NCBI GenBank assembly: GCA_963725415.1 | Contig: CAVRZY010000166.1 | Location: forward strand, 1-64,000 | DNA from: CAVRZY01 sp963725415 | Lineage (GTDB): Bacteria; Acidobacteriota; Terriglobia; Bryobacterales; Bryobacteraceae | DNA length: 64,000 bases | Direction: 5' to 3' | Part shown: piece after piece, positions 28,027 through 37,973 of the stretch | Layout of the letters: the number at the start of each line of letters is the position of its first letter | Position numbering within the stretch: position 1 is the stretch's first letter | The notes under the pieces: generated by a model | Told to the model about the DNA's origin: nothing | The model's database searches: none | What the model saw: only the letters and a program-made list of their open reading frames with translations | Made by a program: the position numbers and the translations under genes

Positions 28027-31000
28027 CTACTCAGCAACTCCGGAGAAAATGTCCAGCAGCTTGGGCAGGTACCTTCTGATCTCAACAAGGTCGGTGGTGC
28101 TGCGGAGTTCATACGGAACAAGGCTGAGCCATTCGTTCTTGGTGGTGGGCCGCTTTTGCAGGAACGCCTCGACCATGTCGTCACGCAGAAGCCTACGCTC
28201 GGGCGGAGTGTCCTGGCACTCCCTTGCGATGGTCTCCTTCAGTCCGAGCAACTGGCGTCGGAAGTCGTCCTTCAGGGCTGCTTGGACCTCGGTAGCCTGT
28301 TCGGGCTCCAACTGGAGGCGACCTTGCCGTTCCCGGTACAGTTCGAGGAGCGTAGCACGCCTCAGCGTTTCTTCCCGCTCCTCATCACGGAGCAACTCCT
28401 GAATGCGGCTTAAGAGCCTGTCCACCTCCCCCTGCCGGAACTTGTACCAGTCAGTTGACCAGATGCGGTAGATCTTCCAGCCCAGATTCTCGAGGATCAT
28501 CTGCCGGAGACGGTCGCGGTCGCGGGCGGAACGCCCCGAGTGATAGCTTGCACCGTCGCACTCAATGCCAAGGAGGTATGCACCCGCCCTGCGGGGGTGC
28601 CTGACCGCAATGTCGATGAAGAACCCGGTGACGCCGACCTGCGGAGCGATTTCGTAGCCATGCGCCTGAAGGACTTGGCCCACCGAGACCTCGAAGTCAC
28701 TCTCAGGCCCGCCGCGGGAGCCTCCCGGCTGCTGCAAGATACCGGTCTTCGCATATTCAAGGTAGTCCTTGAGGACTTTTGTGCCTTTCTTTGAATCGGG
28801 ATCAACGCGAATGGAGCCCGGGTCTATCGAGCTGAAGACAACGGTCCGTTTCTTGGCGCGCGTGAACAGAACGTTGAGCCGTCGGTGCCCGAAACGCCCG
28901 GTAATCGGCCCGAAGCGCTGGTAGAAGTTGCCTCGTACATCGCGGCCGTAAGTCGTGGAGATGAATATCACGTCACGCTCGTCACCCTGGACATTTTCAA
29001 GGTTTTTGACGAAAAACGGCTCTGCCTCTCGCTCCCACTTCTCCAGGTAGCGCTGGGCTGCCGGGTCCCGCTGAAACTCCTTGTCGAGCATTTCGTCGAT
29101 AAGCTCGCACTGAGAGAAGTTCATTGTGGCGACTCCCAGCGATTCGTTGGGACGCCGCTGCATGTGCTCAAGGACAGCTTCCACCACCCGGTGGGCCTCG
29201 ACCGCGTTGCGGCGCCCGTCCCAGATTCCGTTCTCCACAAAGATGTAGCGAACACCCAGGTCGGGAGCACTGGCGTACGCTGCCGGGAAAACTATGAGCT
29301 CACTGTCGTAGAACTCTTGGTTTGAGAAGGCAATGAGGCTGTGATGCCGTGAGCGGTAATGCCAAAGCAGGCGTCGGACAGGGTGGTGCACGGACGCCGC
29401 AACCTCCAGGATGCTCTCGCCCTCTTCGGCAGACAGGATTTCCAGTTCGGATAAGTCATCGTCGGGGGTAGCTCGCTCAAAGAAAGTGGTCGGCGGCAAC
29501 TGCTGGTTGTCGCCCACAATGACAACTTGCCTTGCGCGCGCAATCGCACCAATGGCGTCCTCGGGTTTGAGCTGGGAAGCCTCGTCCATCACGAGCAGGT
29601 CAAACTCAATTTCCCCGGGAGGGAGGTACTGGGCAACGGAGAGGGGACCCATCATGAAGCAAGGCTTCAGCGCCAGGAGAGCGCCGTGAGCACGTTCAAC
29701 TAGCTGGCGGATCTTGATGTGCTTGCGGCCTTTTGCGATTTCCCGCTGGATGAGCGCCAGGTCTGTCCACTGGCCCACAGGACCCTGGTGAATCCCGTAA
29801 GGCACTGGACGGCCGTCTATGACGCAGGCAACACGGGCTTGGTAGTGGTGCATCACCTCTTCATCGAGCCGGACGAAATCGCGACGCACCTTCTCGTGAC
29901 TCAGGCCGCTGAAGTGCATGAGACGCGGATGCTTCTCCAGGGCGCGCCGTGCCAGGGAGCTGTAGACGACAAAATGATAGGCGGGAACAAGATGCGCGGG
30001 CGTGATGTGCCCGTGTTCAGCGAGTTCCAAGAGGCCGTCCAGCTTCGAGCGCTGCACTTCGGCTCTCGCCCTAAGGTGGTCAGTCCATTCCGAAAGCTCC
30101 GGCTGTGAACTCACAGCTTCCTCTAGACGCGATCGCATGTGCCCTAGCGCAGGAACCTGTCCAGGCTCGGTAAGGCGAAACCACCGCGAACTGTCGAGCG
30201 TGGCCTGCCGTTCGAACTGGTTCCACAACGTTTCCAGTTCGCCTAAACACCGAACCACTTCGTCGCACCAGCCCGCAGCAGTGGCAAACCTGGATGCGTC
30301 GCCGGTGTCGAACAGCCAGGTCTGGAGGCTGGGCGGCAGCCCTCTGCCGGCAATCCGCTCCGCCAGGTCGAGGGTACTGGCAATCGCCTCGGCGTCCGTG
30401 TCGATTCTGGCGTGGCGCTCACTCAGCACCCCACGGACTGTCACGTCGTCCTCGAGCAAGGCCTTTCGCGACGCCAGTTCCTCGCCGCGTTCCAGCAGGC
30501 CAGGAATCTCACGCAACCGAACGTCCTCACCAAGGCCGGCGGCGGCTAGACAGCTTTGGACGGAGCGCATCTCCTTGCCGATCGAGCCCAACGTGGCCGC
30601 AAATGCGTCCGGCTCTGAGCCGGACGCTAGCCAAGCAGCAGCAGGAAAGGCGGTAGCCACGTCGCGAAGTTCCGCCGTAATCGTCCTGAGCCTTGAAAGC
30701 TGATCCGAACGGGATTCGGCAAGCCGGACAATCTCGCGCAGCGCCGCCGTGCGTGTGGCACATAGAGCCTGAACTACCCTCCCAGCGAAACCGGCGCGTC
30801 TGGGCAGCCTCGCATGTAGCTCCTGGTACCAATCAACGAGCCGTAGCAGGTCATCCCACGGCGCGTCGATATCACGGTCGAGAATGCCGATGAAGCTCCA
30901 GCAGGAGTGAGTCCGGAAGGTCGCCCTGCGCTCGCAGAATGCCAGCAGCTCTCGCAGGCCTCGATCCATCTCGCTGCGCGTGGGCCTCTTTGGGCGTTTT

Positions 31001-33450
31001 CTGATCCGCCTGAGGTAGCGCCTGGATACCCGGTATGAACTGCCGAACCAGCGCTGCCATAACCCACTACTTTCGACCACGGTGACATGACCGCGGAGTT
31101 CATCGGCGGAGGCGACGCAATCAAGCCTGAACTCTGCCTCGAGACGCCCCATGATTGAGCGGAGCTCGGCCGCGTCCTGAGCAGCAGCGCGCACCGTCAC
31201 TGCCGCCGCCTCCTGCTCGAGACCAGTGCGGCGCAAGGGTAGAGTGTCGAAAGGCGTGCCGGTCACCAGCAGGTCGATAGCTGCCACAAGCGTGCCAACG
31301 TCGTCGAGCGCAAACGACAGCCCGCCTTCGAGCAACTCGAGAACGCCCCGCAGAAACGGAATCGTCTCCGTAATTGCGGCACTGAGGTCTTCGAGACGGC
31401 TCGCCCACGCCGCGAGGGCATGGGCGTCCCAATCCGAAACGCCAAGGTGCGCAGCCCAAGGAGCGACCTGCCTGAGCTGTGCCTGGGGAGAGCTGTCTAG
31501 ACGCACCCAATCGCTGACCAACGCCGCCAGCGCGGCCTCATCCCGCCGGAATGACGCGAGCTCCGAGAGAAAGCGCGTCACGACTCCGCGGTTCTCCGGC
31601 TGTGCCAGACGTGGGAGCAGAGCCTCGATTTCAGTCCCTTTAGGCGCGGGAAGCCCGCCTTTGATTCGGCGCGCCGTGGCCTGAATCGTTCGCACTGAGT
31701 CCCGCGGTTGAAGGTCAAGGACGGGCCCACACTGTGCCAGGATCGCCTCCAGTTCCCGGCACTTGGCGAGGCAGCTCCGGAGCAGTGAAACCAGGTCTCG
31801 TTCAGCGAAATAGTCCAGCCCGGGGTTGGATACGCCGTACCACGGGTGCAACGAGAGCGAAGGGCGCGTGCGCATAAGCCTTTCCAAGTGGCCGCTGCAT
31901 ATGTCGAGAATCTGTCGGTGTGCCTCCAGTTCAGCCCGCGTAAGGCTTTCCGCTCCATCCAGAAGAATGCCGTCCGCAAGTTCCGGACTGAAGGCAAGGC
32001 CTTCGCGCAGACGGTCACGCGCCCAGAGGATCTCGAATATGGTCCGGCCCAGGCTGCCGAAGATTGAGTTTATGAGGCCGACGTAGTCAAGCAACTCCTG
32101 CTTGTTGCGCTTGAGGGCCTGCAGCTTGTGATCCAGCTCAGCGGGATCGCCGAAGGAATTCTTTTTCTTGAGCCTCTCGTCGAGGTCCTTCAAGAGTTGC
32201 TGCTTCTGCGTCTTGTGGCTGTGCAGTTCGAGGCAGAATATGCCCAGCCCGGCCTTGTCGAGGTTGCGGCGGACCACCTCCAGGGCGGCGAGCTTCTCTG
32301 AGACAAACAGAACGGTTTTCCCCTTGGCAAGCGCCGCGGCGATCAGATTCGTGATGGTCTGGGACTTGCCTGTACCTGGCGGCCCTTGGATGACCACATT
32401 CTTGCCGCGGAAAACGTCAACGAGCGCGCTGTGCTGCGAGCTGTCGGCATCGCATATGAGCGGGGGCAGGTCGCGGGAGACCGCCGGAGAGTCGATGTCG
32501 TAGTCTTCTGCGACATGTGGTGACTCGGTCCTTGCACCTTCGAAGAGTTCATGGACTACGGGATGCCTGTGGATTTCCTTCCCCAGGGGCCAGCGCTTGG
32601 GGTCAAGGTCGAGGTACATCAGCAGCTTGCCAAAGTACAGGAGGCATACGGTTACCCATCGGCGCACCCTCCAGCCGCGTTTGTGCGCGACCGCGCGCTG
32701 CACGCGCGAGAAGTAGTCCTCGGGCTGCTCCTCCCCATCCCACGGGGGCAGCTCCAGTGAGAAATCCTGGCGAAGCTTTTCCGCAAGGCAGAGGTTGAAC
32801 CCGAGGTCTTCGCCGGTGTACTCCAAGCAGTTCCTGATGGGACCCCCATGCGGCGACTTCTCTTCGATGATGGTGACCGGGACAATGAGCAGAGGCGCGT
32901 GCCGTGCGTGCGCTCTATCCTGTTCTTCGAACCACTCGAGGAAGCCGAAGACAAGGTAGAGCATGTTGGCGCCCGACTCTTCGATGGAAGTGCGCGCGGC
33001 ATTGCGGAGCCGCCGAGCGAGCGTGTCGAGCTCGGGCGAGTAATGCAGGGTTTGAAGGAACCGATCGTAGTGTGCCGTGGTGGCAACGCTGGCGGGGCCG
33101 GGCTCCGGAAGGTCGAAAGAAGCGGCGATACCGAGCCTCGCGCCGTACTCTGCGGTGCTGGGCTTCGTTCCGTCTGGCCCGTAGTCGCTCGGGCTGGGGT
33201 CTTTAACCGGCTTGAAGGCGAACCTGTGCCCGTTCATCAAGCGCTCGAAAATGACATCGGGAAGCTCGTCAACGATGCGAAGGCTCGAGGCCCGCGGGTG
33301 CCGGAAATGCAGAAGCCTGTTTCTCGGTGTCAGATCAAGCAGCCGTTTCCGCAAGCGTTCCAGGCCGGCAGCCGTGTCTCCCCTCGGAAACTCTTCCAGC
33401 ACCTGGAATGCGGGTGTTGTTTCCCGGTCAAGACCCGATTGAGGAGGCAT
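28027..33450 (-). CDS. DUF4011-helicase-Vsr-like nuclease protein (Hhe-like, probable anti-phage defence)
   Basis: A giant single-gene protein of 1,807 residues, unbroken. The N-terminal DUF4011 region (about 25-200) contains LRKRLLDLTPRNRLLHFRH. A superfamily 1 helicase follows: Walker A QGPPGTGKSQT at about 355-365, Walker B VMDEASQL near 1288, VIVGDNQQLPPTTFF, then QGDERDVIFISTTYGRD and GRFGHRRLNVLFTRAKKR near 1500-1530. A large insert separates Walker A and B. The C-terminal part (about 1585-1690) looks like a Vsr/DUF559 endonuclease: GIECDGASYHSG, RLRQMILENLGWKIYRIWSTDW. This order matches the family called Hhe in defence catalogues. No partner gene is needed in that family. It sits between direct repeats with a MazEF pair. 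Activity here is inferred. Confidence 0.85.
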   Translation of the reverse strand: MPPQSGLDRETTPAFQVLEEFPRGDTAAGLERLRKRLLDLTPRNRLLHFRHPRASSLRIVDELPDVIFERLMNGHRFAFKPVKDPSPSDYGPDGTKPSTAEYGARLGIAASFDLPEPGPASVATTAHYDRFLQTLHYSPELDTLARRLRNAARTSIEESGANMLYLVFGFLEWFEEQDRAHARHAPLLIVPVTIIEEKSPHGGPIRNCLEYTGEDLGFNLCLAEKLRQDFSLELPPWDGEEQPEDYFSRVQRAVAHKRGWRVRRWVTVCLLYFGKLLMYLDLDPKRWPLGKEIHRHPVVHELFEGARTESPHVAEDYDIDSPAVSRDLPPLICDADSSQHSALVDVFRGKNVVIQGPPGTGKSQTITNLIAAALAKGKTVLFVSEKLAALEVVRRNLDKAGLGIFCLELHSHKTQKQQLLKDLDERLKKKNSFGDPAELDHKLQALKRNKQELLDYVGLINSIFGSLGRTIFEILWARDRLREGLAFSPELADGILLDGAESLTRAELEAHRQILDICSGHLERLMRTRPSLSLHPWYGVSNPGLDYFAERDLVSLLRSCLAKCRELEAILAQCGPVLDLQPRDSVRTIQATARRIKGGLPAPKGTEIEALLPRLAQPENRGVVTRFLSELASFRRDEAALAALVSDWVRLDSSPQAQLRQVAPWAAHLGVSDWDAHALAAWASRLEDLSAAITETIPFLRGVLELLEGGLSFALDDVGTLVAAIDLLVTGTPFDTLPLRRTGLEQEAAAVTVRAAAQDAAELRSIMGRLEAEFRLDCVASADELRGHVTVVESSGLWQRWFGSSYRVSRRYLRRIRKRPKRPTRSEMDRGLRELLAFCERRATFRTHSCWSFIGILDRDIDAPWDDLLRLVDWYQELHARLPRRAGFAGRVVQALCATRTAALREIVRLAESRSDQLSRLRTITAELRDVATAFPAAAWLASGSEPDAFAATLGSIGKEMRSVQSCLAAAGLGEDVRLREIPGLLERGEELASRKALLEDDVTVRGVLSERHARIDTDAEAIASTLDLAERIAGRGLPPSLQTWLFDTGDASRFATAAGWCDEVVRCLGELETLWNQFERQATLDSSRWFRLTEPGQVPALGHMRSRLEEAVSSQPELSEWTDHLRARAEVQRSKLDGLLELAEHGHITPAHLVPAYHFVVYSSLARRALEKHPRLMHFSGLSHEKVRRDFVRLDEEVMHHYQARVACVIDGRPVPYGIHQGPVGQWTDLALIQREIAKGRKHIKIRQLVERAHGALLALKPCFMMGPLSVAQYLPPGEIEFDLLVMDEASQLKPEDAIGAIARARQVVIVGDNQQLPPTTFFERATPDDDLSELEILSAEEGESILEVAASVHHPVRRLLWHYRSRHHSLIAFSNQEFYDSELIVFPAAYASAPDLGVRYIFVENGIWDGRRNAVEAHRVVEAVLEHMQRRPNESLGVATMNFSQCELIDEMLDKEFQRDPAAQRYLEKWEREAEPFFVKNLENVQGDERDVIFISTTYGRDVRGNFYQRFGPITGRFGHRRLNVLFTRAKKRTVVFSSIDPGSIRVDPDSKKGTKVLKDYLEYAKTGILQQPGGSRGGPESDFEVSVGQVLQAHGYEIAPQVGVTGFFIDIAVRHPRRAGAYLLGIECDGASYHSGRSARDRDRLRQMILENLGWKIYRIWSTDWYKFRQGEVDRLLSRIQELLRDEEREETLRRATLLELYRERQGRLQLEPEQATEVQAALKDDFRRQLLGLKETIARECQDTPPERRLLRDDMVEAFLQKRPTTKNEWLSLVPYELRSTTDLVEIRRYLPKLLDIFSGVAE

Positions 33451-33743
33451 ACGGCTCTCCGACTTAAACCGAGACGTTAGGTTCGTTACGCAAGGTTATC
33501 CGCCGCCCGCATCCGACTCAGCAGGCAAGAAACCCTACGACGCACAACGCATTGATTATATTCGATATGCATCTGGGAGTCACCAGTGAGCAACGCGCGC
33601 CGGTGCGGCAGCGCACGAAGCGACGCGACATAGAGCCGCAGGAGGCTGGCCATCGCCCTCGGCCGCCAGCAGGTTGGGGGCGTTGGCGGGCTGCCCCACC
33701 CTACAGGGGCCAAGCGCCCCGCCAACTTGCAGGCACGAGCAAC
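33451..33743. other. Non-coding stretch upstream of the Hhe-like gene
   Basis: Must hold the leftward Hhe-like promoter; an AT-rich patch (GATTATATTCGATATGC) lies at 33552-33571. A palindrome pairs GTTGGCGGG with CCCGCCAAC around GGCTGCCCCACCCTACAGGGGCC (about 33680-33727). The only open frames here are shadows of the lctP fragment and the palindrome. Confidence 0.5.
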
Positions 33744-33941
33744 GGCGTAATGGGCAAGATGATCGACGCGCAATCCATCATCGTGGCCTGCGCGGCCACC
33801 GGCCAGGAAGGCAAAGAGGGCGACCTGTTCCGCGCCGTTTTGAAGCACAGCATCCTGCTGGCGGTGATTGTGGGCCTGATCGTGATGGTGTACGCCTACC
33901 TGCTGCCGGGCTGGGTCCCCAGCGGGCACAAGTTCTGGTGA
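33744..33941 (+). pseudogene. Truncated second copy of the lctP 3' end
   Basis: Encodes the last 65 residues of lactate permease (GVMGKMIDAQSIIVACAATG to PSGHKFW-stop) with no start codon of its own. It is 189/198 identical to 27200-27397. The differences are mostly silent, so the fragment came from a functional, diverged lctP, not from a fresh copy of the resident gene. Homology begins sharply at 33744 and ends at the stop codon; the next gene ends two bases later. It marks the right edge of the island that holds mazEF and the Hhe-like gene. Confidence 0.9.
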
Positions 33942-33942
33942 G

Positions 33943-35952
33943 TCAGGACCTGGCAGGCTTCCGATAGAAGAGCAGACCGAGGCACGCCGCGAGGCTGCAC
34001 AGGCTGAGCGCGGCGCCCAGCGTGAAATAGTTGGGCCGGTATTGAAAAACCAGTTCCCCTTCTCCTGCCGGGATCAGAACGCCCATCAGGGCGTGATCCG
34101 TGCGGTAGATGCGCAGAGGGGTGTTACCGGCGCGGGCGCGCCAGCCCGGGAAGTATGGCACGGAGAGGCGTAATAGCGAGTCCGTTGGAGTGCGGTACCG
34201 GATCCGGTAGTAGTCCCCCCGGTATTCCACAATTTCGGCCACGGCGCCGGCGCCCTGAGTGACCGGCGCAGGAAGCCCCATCACTAGCGCCGTCTCCGCC
34301 GGATCGAGCGAGGACAATCTGTTTCTGCTTTCGTTCATGTCCGCCACCACCTGAACTTGCTTCGGAAAGTACACGCGCGGCAACACGTCGGGGTTGGCCT
34401 CCAGTGTCTTCTTGTCCAGGTTGAGATAGCGGCCAACATTCAATCCGTTCTTCAGCTTAGGACTCCTTTCCATCGCGGACACGTAGTCTTGGTAGGCGGT
34501 CAGCACGAAGGCATTGTATCCATAGGTAGTCTCCAACCGAATGTCCAAAGGATGATTCAGCGGGCCGAACGCGAAGACTCTTTCCGGGGCCATGAATCGA
34601 GTCAGGGCAGGCTGGGAGGTGGAGATCAGGCGCTGGAATCTCTCCTCGGCGGATCCGTACAGCTCGGCAAAACTGGATCGGGCATAGGCCAGGGGGTTCT
34701 GCTCGCTGTTCCAATACCAAAGATCACCGTAGAAAATGACGATCAAGATTACGGGCAGCCAGGGGACCGGCCAGCGCCGCTGCAAGATAACTATTCCGGC
34801 GCCCGCCAGAAGAGCGATCCCCAGGGCCGGCACGAACCAGATATTGACCGGCGCGCGGATACTGGCAAATCCGGGCAGCCGCGCTATGACAGAATAGAGC
34901 CCTAATTGCGGCCCAGCCGCGTACCACAGGCACGGCAGAATCAGCAGCAGCGCTGCCAGCCGCACCCGACGGTGCCGGAGCCCGAGCACGGCCAAAGGGA
35001 CCAGCAGCATTCCAGCATAGAAATAGAACTGGGTGATGTCTTCGGGACCTCGGTACTGCCCATCCAGCGCGCCGTAGTAGTTCGGGTAAAACAGCGTGAG
35101 CAGAGCCTGAGCGGGAATCATGCCCTCGCCGCGGGTGGTGGCAGACAGGCGGGAGCGAATCGAGTGGGCCACCAGCTCCAGGCCGGGCAGCGCTTGAACG
35201 CTCGACAGGAGCACAGCTCCGATAGCGATCCCGGCACAGATCGCAACGACGCGCCGCCATTTCTGAGGATTGCGAATCAGCAGAGAGAGCGCCAGCAAGG
35301 CCAGGGCCAGAAAGCTGTACAGCGCTGTCTGGAAGAAACCCACTAGAACGATCGAACCCGCCACCAGACTCGCCAGTGCGATGTAGCGCAGCACTCCTGT
35401 CTCGAACGCCAGACAGAACAGGTAAAGCAACCAGGGCAGCAGGGAGGCGATCTGAAACTTCGCAACATGAGAACTAACTCCCGCAAAGTACCCGGAGAAC
35501 CCGTAACAAAGACTCGAGACCAGCGCCGCCGGAGACGATTTCAGGAAGTGGCGTGCGAGCAGGTAGGCGCCAAAGCAGGCCAGCAGGGCATGGAGGAAGA
35601 GTTCGACCTGAAGCGACCGCGGCACGATCCCCGCCAGGAAAAAAGGCCAGTTCAGGGGATACCACGCCCCCACCTCCATATCCGCCAGGAACGGGAACCC
35701 GGAGAACACGTAGGGCGTCCAGAAAGGCATTCTGCCAGAGCCGATCTCATCGGAGAAGTACTTCTGGCGGCTGTAATGACAATCGACCGCGTCCCATTGA
35801 ATGGAAGCTTGTGGTGAGGTCAACGGCGTCCAGTAAAAGACCAGTACTGCCAGGGCCAGACCAATCGCCGGCAGGTATCTTCGATAGCGCGAAGTCGCAG
35901 GCGGCGCCGTGACCTTCGGCTGCCTCTGAGGTTGTCGCTTCTTCTTTGCCAT
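33943..35952 (-). CDS. YfhO-family multi-pass membrane protein
   Basis: A 669-residue protein with a basic N-terminus, about twelve hydrophobic segments and a C-terminal outer beta domain. The text QWDAVDCHYSRQKYFSDEIGSGRMPFWTPYVFSGFPFLADMEVGAWYPLNW and the ending VPYFPGWRARAGNTPLRIYRTDHALMGVLIPAGEGELVFQYRP are typical of YfhO-like proteins, which are linked to glycosyl transfer onto lipoteichoic acid in Bacillus; the role in Gram-negatives is unknown. A last membrane helix closes the protein. The next gene upstream (35965) ends 12 bases before its start, suggesting one transcript. Confidence 0.83.
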   Translation of the reverse strand: MAKKKRQPQRQPKVTAPPATSRYRRYLPAIGLALAVLVFYWTPLTSPQASIQWDAVDCHYSRQKYFSDEIGSGRMPFWTPYVFSGFPFLADMEVGAWYPLNWPFFLAGIVPRSLQVELFLHALLACFGAYLLARHFLKSSPAALVSSLCYGFSGYFAGVSSHVAKFQIASLLPWLLYLFCLAFETGVLRYIALASLVAGSIVLVGFFQTALYSFLALALLALSLLIRNPQKWRRVVAICAGIAIGAVLLSSVQALPGLELVAHSIRSRLSATTRGEGMIPAQALLTLFYPNYYGALDGQYRGPEDITQFYFYAGMLLVPLAVLGLRHRRVRLAALLLILPCLWYAAGPQLGLYSVIARLPGFASIRAPVNIWFVPALGIALLAGAGIVILQRRWPVPWLPVILIVIFYGDLWYWNSEQNPLAYARSSFAELYGSAEERFQRLISTSQPALTRFMAPERVFAFGPLNHPLDIRLETTYGYNAFVLTAYQDYVSAMERSPKLKNGLNVGRYLNLDKKTLEANPDVLPRVYFPKQVQVVADMNESRNRLSSLDPAETALVMGLPAPVTQGAGAVAEIVEYRGDYYRIRYRTPTDSLLRLSVPYFPGWRARAGNTPLRIYRTDHALMGVLIPAGEGELVFQYRPNYFTLGAALSLCSLAACLGLLFYRKPARS

Positions 35953-35964
35953 CGGATCTGTGAC

Positions 35965-37014
35965 TTACTGTTTCGCCTCCAAAATGAGCCGCAGCAGACG
36001 GCCGAACTCGACTGCGCCGACTCCTCGTCCGGGCAGATCTGTGTTCACGCGGTGCACAACAACCAGTTTCCTGGCCGGAATCACAACGATGAAGTGACCG
36101 CCGGCGCCTCGCGCGGAGTAGGAGCCATCCTCGAGGGTGACATCGGGAAAATGCCTGCCGTCCACGGCTACCCACCACATGTAGCCGTAGCCGCCCGAGC
36201 CGCCGGCGTCGGAATAGGACCTGGTGGAATTGCGCACCCAGTCCTTGGGGATGATCGAGCGGCCACTCCATTCGCCTTGCCGCAGGAACAGCAGCCCGAA
36301 CCGGGCCATGTCTCGGGCAGTCATGCGGATGGGATAGGCCGGATGGATGGAGTCCGGTCCTTTGAAGTACTGCCCGTCCTCGACCCGGAAATCCTCCATC
36401 TCGAGCGGATCCGCGATGCGGCGTTTCAGCTCCTCGAAGATCTTGGTTTTGGTCTCCCGCTCGAAGATGGTACCCAGGGCGTTGAAGTCCCAGTTGTTGT
36501 AGTACCAGAAGGTTCCCGGGGGATGGCTGCCGCGCGCGGGACGGGCCGCCTTCATCGAAGCTGTCTCGTAGAGAGCGGGATGATAGATGCCGGAGCGGGC
36601 TTTCAGCAGGTCCAGAATCGTGGCCTTCTTCTCGATCGGGCTGAGCGCGGGCTGGTGGTCATCGACGCCGAGTTCTTCGAGCGTCTTGCTGAGGCGGATC
36701 TGGCCCTCCTTGACGTGAATCCCGTACAGCGCGCTCAAGAAGCTCTTGCGGATGGAGTGGATGTTGAACTTGCGGGCCGTCTCGCCCCACTCATCGATGA
36801 CCAGACCGTCTTCGACGATCATCACGGCCGCCGAGCCGATGGAGGCGGAATACTCTCTGGCCGCCTTCAGCTTCTGCGGCGACCAGCCGAGTCTGGCGAC
36901 GGAGACGGCTTTGTCCCAGGACTTGCCCGGATAGCGCTTGCGGGCATCGGCCTGGGGCAGAAGGACGAGGCTGGCCAGCAGGCCGGCCAGCAGGAGTCTT
37001 CTTGACAGGATCAT
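35965..37014 (-). CDS. Exported serine hydrolase of the beta-lactamase/class C family
   Basis: About 350 residues from the ATG at 37014 (MILSRRLLLAGLLASLVLLPQADA as signal peptide); an ATG at 37026 adds four residues. Motifs are SxxK as SIRK (HSIRKSFLSALYG), YxN as YYNNWDFN, and GAGGHFIVVIPARKLVVVHRVN near the end in place of a KTG box. Members include penicillin-binding-protein-like esterases and beta-lactamases; the exact activity is unknown. It shares an upstream region with the divergent sugar isomerase gene. Confidence 0.85.
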   Translation of the reverse strand: MILSRRLLLAGLLASLVLLPQADARKRYPGKSWDKAVSVARLGWSPQKLKAAREYSASIGSAAVMIVEDGLVIDEWGETARKFNIHSIRKSFLSALYGIHVKEGQIRLSKTLEELGVDDHQPALSPIEKKATILDLLKARSGIYHPALYETASMKAARPARGSHPPGTFWYYNNWDFNALGTIFERETKTKIFEELKRRIADPLEMEDFRVEDGQYFKGPDSIHPAYPIRMTARDMARFGLLFLRQGEWSGRSIIPKDWVRNSTRSYSDAGGSGGYGYMWWVAVDGRHFPDVTLEDGSYSARGAGGHFIVVIPARKLVVVHRVNTDLPGRGVGAVEFGRLLRLILEAKQ

Positions 37015-37096
37015 GGGATGCTGCACCCCAGAAGATCAGGATACCGAAGCGGCGCGCCTCAACGTCGAGGCCCCAGCGGTTAAAATAGATAGAGTC

Positions 37097-37957
37097 ATGA
37101 AAACTAAATTGCCCACCGCAGCGATTACCGACGAATTCTGTCCCGAGCTGGAGACGGCCGTCCAGGCCATGGCGGAAATCGGCATGACGGGCGCGGAACT
37201 GCGCGTCGTGTTCGGCAAGAACATTCTGGACTTGACCGACGAGGAACTCGAGCAGGCCACCCAGATTGTGACTTCGCGGGGTCTGAAGGTCATTTCGCTA
37301 TCCTCGCCGCTGCTAAAGTGCGTGCTGCCGGACGCGCCGCCTGTGGATACGCGCTTCCAGCACGACGTCTTCGCCTCCAAGCACACCTTCGGGGACCAGC
37401 CGCGGCTCGCGGCGCGGGCCTTCCAGATTGCCCACCAGACCGGCGCGCGGGTTATTCGCGTGTTCTCCTACTGGCGCACGCAGGCGCCCGAGGAATGCTT
37501 CGATCGCATCGCGGAGGCGCTGGCCGCCATGGCGCAGAAGGCGGCTGGCGAAGACCTGATCATCGGGCTGGAGAACGAGCACGCCTGCAACGTTTCGACC
37601 GGCGCGGACGCTGCGCGCGTGCTGGCGGCGGTCAATCATCCCAACCTCAAGGTGGTGTGGGATCCGGCTAATGCTTACGTGGCGGGCGAGATCCCGTTCC
37701 CCGACGGCTACCGCAAGATGCGCCCGGCAGACGTGGCTCACGTGCATGCCAAAGACTGCCACCTGGAAGGGCCCAAGCCCATCTGGGGACCGCTGGGCAC
37801 ACGCGCCATCGATTGGAAAGGGCAGATCGCCGCGCTGCTCGAAGACGGCTACAGGGGCTACATCAGCCTGGAGACCCACTGGCCCGGCCCGGGTAACAAC
37901 AAGTTCCAGGCCAGCGTCATCTGTGGCTGGAACTTGCAGGGGCTGCTAGCGGCGTAA
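37097..37957 (+). CDS. Sugar phosphate isomerase/epimerase-family TIM barrel
   Basis: Xylose-isomerase-like (AP endonuclease family 2) TIM barrel, 286 residues from the ATG at 37097. Metal-site text: ELRVVFGKNILDL, RVFSYWRTQ, IGLENEHACN (Glu), VWDPANAYVAG, VAHVHAKDCHLEG and ISLETHWPG (last Glu). Members act on keto sugars such as hydroxypyruvate, tagatose or inosose. A TAAAAT hexamer ends ten bases before the ATG and no ribosome site is seen, so it may be leaderless. A longer open frame from 36938 lies over the divergent gene and is not preferred. Confidence 0.85.
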   Translation: MKTKLPTAAITDEFCPELETAVQAMAEIGMTGAELRVVFGKNILDLTDEELEQATQIVTSRGLKVISLSSPLLKCVLPDAPPVDTRFQHDVFASKHTFGDQPRLAARAFQIAHQTGARVIRVFSYWRTQAPEECFDRIAEALAAMAQKAAGEDLIIGLENEHACNVSTGADAARVLAAVNHPNLKVVWDPANAYVAGEIPFPDGYRKMRPADVAHVHAKDCHLEGPKPIWGPLGTRAIDWKGQIAALLEDGYRGYISLETHWPGPGNNKFQASVICGWNLQGLLAA

Positions 37958-37973
37958 CGCGCGGCATCGCGCC

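Noticed and set aside
33486..33929. Minus-strand frame of 147 codons near the lctP relic
   Set aside because: Antisense of the relic; the same text appears opposite the intact lctP end at 27089-27385.
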